From contig JAKSXM010000288.1 of NCBI GenBank assembly GCA_022575985.1, forward strand, positions 2,507,501 through 2,571,500: a stretch of 64,000 bases of DNA. The letters are read 5' to 3'. This DNA is from Anagrus nilaparvatae. Lineage: Eukaryota > Arthropoda > Insecta > Hymenoptera > Mymaridae. Of this stretch, positions 37,857 to 47,090 are shown one piece after another. Below the pieces are notes generated by a model. The model was given only the letters and a program-made list of their open reading frames with translations, did not search any database and was not told the DNA's origin. Each line of letters begins with the position of its first letter. The stretch's first letter is position 1. The position numbers were made by a program, and so were the translations under genes.

Positions 37857-38060
37857 CTAGGCTGTAAAAGTAAAGAATGCCCTAGATTGCATGTAAATTG
37901 CTAGCCACAGCATAGCCGAGCATAGTAAACTTTGATCTGGGACATTCTTTTTTTACGGCTAAGGGCAAAACATAATTTTTCTTCATCAGTGGCAAGATAA
38001 CACGTATTTGCGAAATGCGATGCGGCCGTAAAATACGCGCTTTCTGGCCGTTAAAAAGAA
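37857..38060. repeat. Imperfect inverted repeat, possible small MITE
   Basis: GGCTGTAAAAGTAAAGAATG with CCCTAGATTG (37860 on) is mirrored imperfectly by GGGACATTC and TTTTTTTACGGCTAAGG (about 37940-37967). GGCCGTAAAA and TGGCCGTTAAAA follow near 38032-38055. It lies between the convergent ends of the ACAD9-like gene and PDCD2L. Confidence 0.4.
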
Positions 38061-38350
38061 AAATATATTCCTGCCTTAATAGGTGTTTTTTACTTTTAGC
38101 ACATGATTTTTTAATAAAAAAATAACAACAAAATGATAAATTAAGTTTTCAATAAAAATTGAAATATAAAAAAAAAATTAATTTTTTGTACTGAATCAAA
38201 GTAAAAATATAAATGCATTCTACAAAAATAATGGACGGTTCAATTTACTAAAAAAATTATTTAAGATTCAAAAATAAAATTAATGATTTTTTGATCATCC
38301 ATTTAAATTATGTTTTGATGGAAGTATATGATTTAGAACCCTAAATAAAA

Positions 38351-39822
38351 CTACATTCTTTCAGCTTGTACAATAACGTGTTCTTCTCTGTATGTATCAG
38401 TTGTAGACCAACAACTTTTTATGCATGTGAATATATATACTGAACCAAATTCTATTCTAAAATGTCGATCACTATGACTATTTAATTTTAATTTAGGTAT
38501 TATTGTTGGTAAAATTTGTAATTCAAAAATCATTTTGTCTCCACAATGTCTACATCTTCCGATACAACCTCCCATTGGATATAAAAGTAATGCTGCTGAA
38601 TTGTCTCTTGAATATCTTTAAAATTATTAAAATTAATAGGATTATAATATAAAATAACTGATTGAAAAAAAAAAATACCTTAAAATTTGCCCTGGATTTT
38701 CTTGAATTCTTCTTAGAAAATTATCAAACATTTCATCTCCATGCATGGGAACATTTTTTTCATATTTTTCTACAGCGCTATCAAATCCTTTTTGATCATC
38801 GGGGGCTAAATCACTTTGATCACTCAATATGTCAGGATTTGAACGATGATATTCAACAATTAAATCTCTAACATGTTGAGAAACATCTTTACTATTTGAT
38901 TCTTCATCAACAGATATAAATATTTCACAAAACGTAAGGGAATTGTTACCCTTGTATTCTGTATGCTGTACAGGTAATGGAGTTACTTCTTGTAAAAGGC
39001 TTACTAGATCATGTTTTGGTTGTGTTGGTGTATCAATACATACTACTTCACTTTCTTCTCCTTCAATTTCAGCAGATGCATGTGGAGAATCTAATCTTCC
39101 AACTGCTCCTACACTTATCGGGGACTCTATACTTGCAGGGCTAAGTAAAATTTTTAAATAAATAATAAACATCAATTGAGTAAAAATATAATATTAATTT
39201 ACTTACCTATTTGCATTAGGATCTTCTGTTTTCAGTTCTGAAAATTCAGCAGTTAATTCATTCTCATAATTAGTGTTCTGTGTAGTCAAGTTAAACATAT
39301 TTGGGTCATTAAATATTAGATTATTTCCATTTTGTTCCGAAACATTGTCATTCCAGTTATCACCCCAATCATCGGCATCTGATAACCAGCTGGTAGCATT
39401 GGTTTGAACTTGAGTACAAGAACTTGGAAATGAGTCAGCCTGTTCAAGAGATTGTACCCTTAAGCATGTCCAACTTTCATTCTGATTCCAGCAATTTGGA
39501 TTTAAACATGCAAAAATGTATAATGTTCTGTGATATTTGGAATAATCAATAGGAGCATAAATTTGTAAGGCTAATATTTGGTGTAAGCCGCACAGCCTGC
39601 ATTGAGGCAAATTTAAGGTCATTTGATCGTTGTGCCAGTCCTAATTAATTTAAAATAAAAAAATAAATCATTCTGTTTTAAAATGATATTAAGCTTTTCT
39701 AATTTACTAACCGGTTTACCACCAATCTTATTAGTTGTGTAATTAACAAATGAGCGATGCTTTTCTGTAACATACTCATCTTCATAGCCAAGGTAAACTT
39801 TTGTCTTAGTATCACGAGCCAT
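38351..39822 (-). CDS. PDCD2L: PDCD2-like protein (trus homologue), four exons
   Basis: Exons 39822-39712, 39640-39207, 39140-38679 and 38615-38351 join in phase to 423 codons. Donors are GTTAGT, GTAAGT and GTATTT; acceptors are ATTAATTAG, TTTTACTTAG and ATTTTAAAG. PDCD2L/trus acts in small ribosomal subunit assembly, as a chaperone of ribosomal protein uS5 that shuttles it from cytoplasm. Exon 1 gives VYLGYEDEYVTEKH and TTNKIGGKP. Exon 2 has the paired-cysteine zinc-binding block CRLCGLHQ...FACLNPNCW. An acidic, Ser-rich linker (about residues 125-270) is followed by HGDEMFDNFLRRIQ, NPGQILRYS, CRHCGDKMIFELQILPT and FTCIKSCW. The ATG at 39822 was chosen; the frame is open a little further upstream but with no ATG. 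Confidence 0.9.
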
Positions 39823-39834
39823 TATAATCACCAA

Positions 39835-40480
39835 AGTAACTCTTAAAAATATTTAAAAACTGTTAAGTAATGCGAAATTATACATAGTAAAATAGTAAAT
39901 ATTTTTTTTGGAGCACTGAAGAAATGTACAGTATTTTTTTTTTAAACCAATAAAATATATAATTTAAAATAATATTGTATCAGATTAGTTCCAAATTAAT
40001 TAAGTAAAAAAAAACATGCGTCAAGAGAAACTAAAATTCACAATACTGGAAATTGGAAAAAATTGTAAAAAGTCGTAATAAAACAAACTATAATAAATAA
40101 CAATACGTTATATATGTGTATTAAATTTATATACAGTTTGGTGTAGCTACTAAACTATACATCTTTTATCGATTTTTTTGAAGTTTTGTGCTTATCGCGG
40201 CAATTTTAAATTCTACTACCATCGCCTTTACTACATTTTTTGTTATAAAAAGATGATCGATGGATCATTAAAAAATAAACATTTAACTTTTAATTCCAAT
40301 TTATACTTTATTAATTACTCAAAATTGTATCTAATAATTGAGTAGTACACAGAAATTAAATAATTACATTATATAATTATAAAAAAAAATATTAATTTTT
40401 ACAAAAAAAATATAATAAAAAATTGTAGATTAATGAAATTATAATAATTCATTACAATGTATATTTAATTACTTGTAGAA
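39835..40480. other. Spacer between PDCD2L and cGLR
   Basis: AT-rich, about 660 bp. It must hold the PDCD2L promoter and the cGLR 3' end, since both genes read leftward. No other feature is visible. Confidence 0.45.
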
Positions 40481-40482
40481 TT

Positions 40483-42213
40483 TTATTCAAGTTCTTTACG
40501 TTCTTGTTCGTTCACTAAAAGAAAATTTATTTAAGTCAATAAATTTACATAAAACAAAATTATTATAATTTTGAAAAAAATTTTTTAAAACTTACATATA
40601 TATTTTCCAAGAATATTTTCAGAATTTTTGCAACTATTAATAACATTCACAATTTTTGATAATTTTGCTTCATAATCATCTAGACTTTTATTATCAATTT
40701 CTTCAAATAAGTTCTTTTTCGCTGTCCAATAATCTGGTAAATTTTTTTCTTTGATACATGAAAACAATTTTCTAAGCATCTAAAATTATTAAAATAGTTT
40801 TTATGCATAAGCGAATAACATAAATTAAAAATAACTATTTCTTTTACTTACATAAACAAAAATTGCAGTTTTCGATAATTCCATTATTTCTGAAATTTTA
40901 TCATTATTTTTTAATTCATTTAATATAAGAATTTCTATAAAATAGCTTTTTATTTTTATCATTTCTTGAGTATCTCTGAATTTCTGCAAAGATAAAAATT
41001 AAAATTAATATAAATTATTGTTATAATTAAAATGTTTATAATTTTATAATAAAATTCAACATACTTTCAACATACGAATTATTGGTTTTAATTCGCCTCC
41101 TTCTTTTAATAAAACTTTTTCTTGCTCGATTAATTGAGCTTTCCAAGTTCCGGATTTATCATCACCTGAGGGTTTGGCTACCATAAGCCATTGTTCCTTC
41201 TATAAGCAAAATAAAAAAGGTTTTAGTAATTTAAAATGTAAAATAAATAAATTAAATACTATAAAGACATACATTTATTGTTAAACTTGAATTGATTGAT
41301 AATTTCTTATTAATCCCTAAAGCAGGTACAAAATCGACATATATTTTAACATTTTTTGGTGTCACTATAACCATGGTGAATGCAGTAAAGACATTTTTTA
41401 ATTGTACCTAAAAAATAAAGTTACTTAAAATATGTAATAATGTATGAAAAAAAAAATGAAAATTCTGTTAAAATTTGATAATAATCACTCACATTGTATC
41501 TTTTTCCTTTAGCTGTTATTACAAAGTATTCGTTACCACTGGATACCGATTCACAAAAAATTTTGTGAATGTAATCTCTAAATTTTTTTTCCTTGATGTA
41601 GCCATCAGAATCTGCAACTATTTCTTTCAATCTGTATGTTTAATAAAAATAATTATACCCATGATTGTAAATTTATAATTTTTAATTTTATTATATATAC
41701 TTCAGTCATTTATGTGTGTATACTTACTTATATCCCTTAGAACTATTACCATTTATCTTTATTTTTAAACACCCATTTGCATCAATATCGCTGAGCTGCA
41801 TAATAAAATAATAAAATTTAGCTTGGATTTGGAAATATTTTTAAAGATATTGCATTTAAATAACTTACAGTGAAATCATCAAATGGAAGTTTCATTACGA
41901 AGTCAAAATCATATTCGTCAGGATCTCCAATTCTTGTACCCTTAAAATAACTTCCTGCATAAACAATGCGTTCCATATTTAGATAATTATTTGGATTATT
42001 TTTCATTTTATCGAATATAAATTCAATTACCTAAAATAATTAATAATTTATATTTAAAAATTTTGGAAATAATGAATAATAATAACTTACATTCAATACA
42101 TCATCTGTATTCTCCTTCTGTTGTTGAGAATTTAACTTAATATAATTTTTGTGAATTTTCTGGAATTCAGTGTCATCTGAAAATTTATCCTTTAAATCTT
42201 TAAAATTATCCAT
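40483..42213 (-). CDS. cGLR: cGAS-like receptor (Mab-21 family nucleotidyltransferase)
   Basis: Nine exons join in phase to 369 codons: 42213-42091, 42030-41869, 41795-41728, 41631-41493, 41407-41273, 41199-41065, 40983-40852, 40779-40596 and 40514-40483. Most introns are 50-100 bp and have clean GTAAGT/GTATGT-type donors. Family members sense foreign nucleic acid (dsRNA for some insect cGLRs) and make cyclic dinucleotides that activate STING. The active-site motif is complete: GSYFKGTRIG (Gly67-Ser68), then DPDEYDFDF with the metal-binding acids at Glu80 and Asp82, and the third acid Asp189 in IYVDFVPAL. The KFRD...IKSYFIE helix of the Mab-21 C-lobe (about 255-275) is present. No zinc-thumb His-Cys-Cys cluster is visible, as in other insect cGLRs. 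The length is normal for the family. The product nucleotide and ligand cannot be told from sequence. Confidence 0.9.
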
Positions 42214-42466
42214 CGTCGTAGCAAATCTTTTAGAAATTTAACTGAAAAAATAAATGTAGAATATTGCTAATATATTAAAATATAGATATTTTTTACAGTG
42301 TACTATAGTAAAAAGTTTTCGATAATTTTGTCCAGTATATATGCATTAATAATACGATTATATGCATATTTAACAATATAATTTCCAAGAAGTGATAAAA
42401 TAAATTAAGTATTTATGCACAAAAAAGCATTAATGTCTAATTTTGCGTTTATTTACTGATTTTATA

Positions 42467-42870
42467 AGGCTGAGTCTACGTAAGCGTTTGTATACGAATT
42501 CGCATGCAAATATTTGCATCGTGCCAACCTATGCTTATTTTAATAATACTTTTGCTGCTCCCTCTAGTGCGATAATTAAAGCGCGAAAATTGAAAATTTA
42601 AATAAATCTAAAAACCTAAATGGTTAAAATTATTAAATTTTTAAAAAATTTATTTAAAAATAAACTTTAAATAAATTAAAATGGTTTTATAAACAATAAT
42701 TTTTTAAAAATTAAACTATTTAACAAGTTTATTACCTTTCGTTTTATTTAAAATTTGAATTTTCGCGCCATTCATCGCGGACTATAATTATTTTTTTTCT
42801 CTGCATAGGTTGGCACGATGCAAATATTTGCATGCGAATTCGTATACAAACGCTTACGTAGATTGCGCCT
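42467..42870. mobile_element. Foldback MITE upstream of cGLR, about 400 bp
   Basis: TCTACGTAAGCGTTTGTATA through to CCAACCTATGC at the left (42475-42534) is mirrored almost perfectly by GCATAGGTTGG through to TACAAACGCTTACGTAGA at 42803-42862. The terminal repeats extend imperfectly outward (AGGC at 42467, GCCT at 42870). The inner arms (AAAGCGCGAAAATT and AATTTTCGCGCC) also pair. No protein is encoded. The superfamily is uncertain. Confidence 0.75.
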
Positions 42871-44020
42871 AAAGAAAATAATAAAAATATACGCGCGAAC
42901 TCATCGCCACATGGTCCGCCTAATAAATGTTATGTTACGATCACAAAAAATTTTTAATCCTACATTCCCAACAATTATTTATTTAATTAAACTTATGCAA
43001 CTCGAAAACTTATTTACACAAAAAAACAATAAAAAATAAGTATTTCAGCTAGGTATATAGATATGTAAAAGAAATATTTATGTTTGCGCGCGGTAGGCCT
43101 AATGTCATGATCACGTGAAACATTCACACACAGGACGCCGGGGGTTCCCCGAATTCGTTTTATAAATAAAGACGCTTTTTATAGCTAAAATGGCTACATT
43201 TTTGCATTTTTTCATATACAAATATTTAAGAATACAACAATTTTCTAAAATATTAAATTATTCACATTTGCAATAATTATTATCTAAAGATTCGGTGAAA
43301 TGGCTTGTTATGTAGCATAGATTTATGTGAAAATTTTAACCTGTTTGTAAACTACGTAGTTATTTTTTTGAAGTTTTATGAATAAAAACAATTAAATTCA
43401 GTTTATTTTAATTAAATAAATAATTTGCCAAATGATTTTATAGATTATATATAATATTTATGAGAATATTTATTACCTAAATGAATAATCCTTTTCTTCA
43501 CACTTGATTTGATATTTTTTTTCGAAGATAAATGAAAAAAGAGGACTTGTCGAGACGCGAAGATGAAGCAAAGTGACAATACATCCTGGCGGAATCGGAT
43601 TATAGTAAAAAAATTTAATCTAGCGCTGTGCTGCACAAAAATGGCTACCTTTATAAGTTTGCTATAATCAGAGCAGCTGCTATAATGCAAAATTTATATG
43701 TATGCATTATATTTTATAATTTTTAAATTTGAAAAATATGGATATTAGGTATCCATTTTAGGGCATACTTTAGGGTTGATAATTTACGACATTTTTTATT
43801 TCAAAAAAGACATTAATAAATTACGAAGTAACAAATAATTCAACTGTTTTTGTTTATTAATAATTATTTTACTTTTTTTTTTTTATGAATAATTTTTTTC
43901 AATTTTTTTAATCAATTGCATATGTAAATGTTTTTTTCTATTCAATAATAGGTATTTTCACTTCAAAATTGGCCTATATTCCGTAACTGATCATTTATAT
44001 GGCTCATTATCGTTTTTTTT
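42871..44020. other. Upstream region of cGLR, no gene recognised
   Basis: GC-richer patches occur at 43085-43160 and 43545-43690. The latter could be a minus-strand promoter and leader exon, with TTTAG|GTAATA near 43478 as a possible donor and TTTTTTCAG near 42245 as acceptor of a leader intron. This is speculative. Open frames at 42818-43039 and 43445-43690 look like chance. Confidence 0.35.
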
Positions 44021-44691
44021 TTGTTGCAAAGGTGAAGTACCTACCTACCTACTAATGCCTAACAGACAGTTCTTGGACACTTGAACTTTTTGGCAATATA
44101 AACTGTATACCTACTTTAGGCTGGAAAATTCACCCTGTAAGTAACTTTTCATTTCTGGAGTCTATTTTCATCTAAAACTCTACCGACCTACAACCCCTAC
44201 GAAATGAGATATCAACCCCTAAAGTGGGATAAATTTTCAAATAATTCTTAAAGAAACTTAAGATGTTAACAAATGCAAAAAAGTTTTTATTTGGCATCGA
44301 AAATAACTGTTAGTATTCACAAGAGATGGAAACAAAATAAATAATACCTGTGTATTTGCCCTTACAACCCTTCCTGGGTGTGTCTTTTGTAAGCAAGGGG
44401 GTGAGTTTTGTAAATAAATGAAATCTTAAATATTTTGGGCCAAAAAACTCACCTAGTAGGTAATTTGGATCGATTTTTTCATTACCCAAGTCCGTTTTCA
44501 CCTACAACCCCCACGGACTGAAATATCAACCCTTACAGTGGGGTGAATTTTCAAATAATTGTTAAAGAAACATAAGATGTTTCCAAACGCTAAAAAGTTT
44601 CTTTTTTTGAAATTGAGAATAATTAAAGGACTCTCAAGAGAGATAAAAAAAATCCACGCAGGCATTCCCCTTATAACCCTTTCTTGGGGTG

Positions 44692-44938
44692 TAATTAATG
44701 CAGTGGCGGATCTAGAAAATTTTTAGGGGGGGTCATTTAAATCAAGTTTCAAAAAATGTGTCCTAAAAAATAAATCCTAAAAAAGGTCCTTAAAATTTTG
44801 GTGGGGGGGGGGGTTAAAATGGAACTCTGCTCGTTAATATGTAACGTAAAATTAGCTAACAAAAGGTAAAACTGACCGCTGAGGGAGGTCAATTGATCCC
44901 TTTGACCCCCCCCCCCTGTATCCGCCACTGTAATTAGT
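44692..44938. mobile_element. hAT-like MITE with 8-bp target duplication
   Basis: The body (44700-44930) has terminal inverted repeats CAGTGGCGGAT at the left and ATCCGCCACTG at the right, and no coding frame. It is flanked by TAATTAAT (44692-44699) and TAATTAGT (44931-44938), an 8-bp duplication with one mismatch. CAGTGGCG-type ends and 8-bp duplications are typical of the hAT superfamily. It is nested in the composite inverted repeat. Confidence 0.75.
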
Positions 44939-45028
44939 AAAGAAGGTGACGAGTTTTACAACTAAATGAAAGACAGGAATATTTTATGCTAAAAAAATTT
45001 CACCTACTATGTAATTTGCACCATTCTT

Positions 45029-45364
45029 TTTAACATGGAACATGTTCATTGGATGGGGTATTTGAAAAAGTTTGGCTCGGCAGTGGCGGTGGGAGGGGGG
45101 TGAAAAATTGACGCTTTTAGGGGGGGGGGTGAAATGGACTTAGAATATTTTCGATTTAGGGACTTAAAATAATTTGAAGTGGGAGTCAGGACCTGATCAG
45201 GCCCTGATAACAACAACAACTTAGAATACTTTAAGTTTATGGACTTTAGGATAGTATATATTTCAGGATTTATTGTAATTTCGGTTTTTGAATTTATTAC
45301 TGTTATGAGTGAACATGTTCCATGCTCGTTGGTTGTGTAGTTACACAAATCGGTTATAAATTTT
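45029..45364 (+). mobile_element. Family F copy (F3), nested
   Basis: Left end AACATGGAACATGTTCATTGG, then a G-rich block with AAAATTGACGCTTTTAG and GAAATGGACTTAGAATATTT. Right end GTGAACATGTTCCATGCTCG, then a perfect hairpin TTGTGTA-GT-TACACAA (45333-45348) and CGGTTATAAATTTT. The surrounding repeat module is interrupted exactly here, and the sister module near 44450-44500 shows the uninterrupted form. Both element limits can therefore be read to within a few bases. The open minus frame at 45046-45348 is not a protein. Confidence 0.7.
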
Positions 45365-46152
45365 ATTTCTAAAGTCTCTTTTTACCTACAATTCCTACAA
45401 AATGAAATATAATACTCTTTTGGCGAAGTGGATACAATTTGACCGGGTAACGAACAGTATAGGTCTAAAAAAAAACTGAATATTTTGGGCTTAAAATCTG
45501 ATCCGGAAAATACTTTAGATAGCTATTTTCATTTTCATAGTCCATTTTTATCTAAAACTGCTAGAAATAGGGATATTAACTCCTAAATAAAGGTGAGTTT
45601 TGTAAAAAATGAAAAGAATAAACTAAAGTATCTAAAAGTTAAGATTTTCAGACGAAAATCTAAAGTTTAAAAATTTATCCCTTTTTAGGGGTTGATATCT
45701 TATTTCGTAGGGGTTATAGGTAAGAGGGGGCTCCGGAAATGATAGAAGTGACTCAATTTCCTCACAAGCTTAGATTTATATCCCTAAAGATTCAATCTCA
45801 CATTTAGTTCTAAAACTCACCCCCTTGCTTACTAAAAGGACACCCCCAGGGAGGGTTGTCATGATAGCATATATGATTTTAAGAATCTCTTGGGAGTGTT
45901 AGCAATTATTTTTAATGACAAATAAAAAGTTTTTTGTTTTTGGGAACATCTTAAATGTCTTTAAGAATTATTTGAAAATTTACTCTAATACTTGTTCATA
46001 TCTCATTTCTTAGGGGTTATAGTTAAAAATGGACTCCGGAAATGAAAAAAGCGATACAAATTACCTACTAGGTAAGTTTTTCAGCCCAAAATATATAGTT
46101 TTTATGACAAAAAAATTCAAGTCAATATAATATTTTGAGGCTCTTTTGCAAC

Positions 46153-47090
46153 TATAAATATGTATTACGTGTAAAACTGTAAAATTAATTAAAAGCAATT
46201 GAGTTAGATAGAAAGAAACTATTTTATTAGATAAAACAATAAAATACCCCTGGTAACAAAAAATAAATGCAATTTTTTCTTCCACATACAAATAAAATTG
46301 ATTATAAAAGATATTGATTTAAAAAATAATATTATATAACTTCATTAAAATTATTAAATACAGGTTTTATAGTACTAGTAAAAAAAAAGGAATAACATTA
46401 ATAATTAGTGACATAATTTACATTGCATGTTACGTAATTATACAAATATAGATTAATTAGTATGATTTAAAAAAAAAAAAAAATTCTACATTGTAAACAT
46501 AATTTTATGTGAATAAATTTCTTCATTTTAATATTTTTTTTTTTTTTTTATTTAATGCATGAAAAAATTTGTACCTTGCATTTTTTATGACTAAAAAAAT
46601 CTTATTATAAAAATGCAGCTTATACGACAATGATATTGCAAAACAATTTTTTTAAATTGCCATATTATATATATTGTGTACGTGAAGTACTTTGATATAA
46701 GGAGTGGATAATAAGTATTAACCCTTATCGTTTTTACATGAAAAAAAAACTAAAGAATAGAGGGATATGTGAGTAGATTTAATATTCGTAACCTGATATA
46801 AATTATAATTTTTTGTAATTTAGTATTGATATTGTTCAGTAAGGATTAGGCTAAAATAATTACATTTTAATTTTGTTTTCAGGGGGTTTGAAGATAGATT
46901 AGCTTAAAATCTGTTAATTGTTATACAAGCAGCATTAATACTGGAAGTGATAGCTGTACTGTGGTAGATAGTAAGGGAATGCGAGCCTTAACAGTCAAAA
47001 AAGCCCGAAGATTTGTATGTAAATATCGGATTAAAGAAAAAATTCTATAAATAAATTCTCATAATAAAGAATATTTATGTTATATCTATT
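46153..47090. other. AT-rich non-coding DNA
   Basis: Long A and T runs; no gene or bounded element seen. Confidence 0.4.

Larger units (their letters stand above)
44023..46152. mobile_element. Composite inverted-repeat element with nested insertions
   Basis: Left modules (44330-44600: CCTTCCTGGGTGTGTC, AAGCAAGGGGGTGAGTTTT, CACCTAGTAGGTAATTTGG) recur inverted on the right (45800-46095: AAAACTCACCCCCTTGCTT, GGACACCCCCAGGGAGGG, ATTACCTACTAGGTAAG). Possible ends are GTTGCAAAGGTG at 44023 and its inverse CTCTTTTGCAAC at 46141. The modules resemble the interior of the piggyBac-like palindrome at 22.2 kb, so the two are probably related families. An hAT-like MITE and a family F copy are inserted in it. 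Confidence 0.6.

Noticed and set aside
38642..39175. Stand-alone 177-codon ORF (-)
   Set aside because: It is the third exon of PDCD2L plus flanking intron; the real exon limits are 38679-39140.
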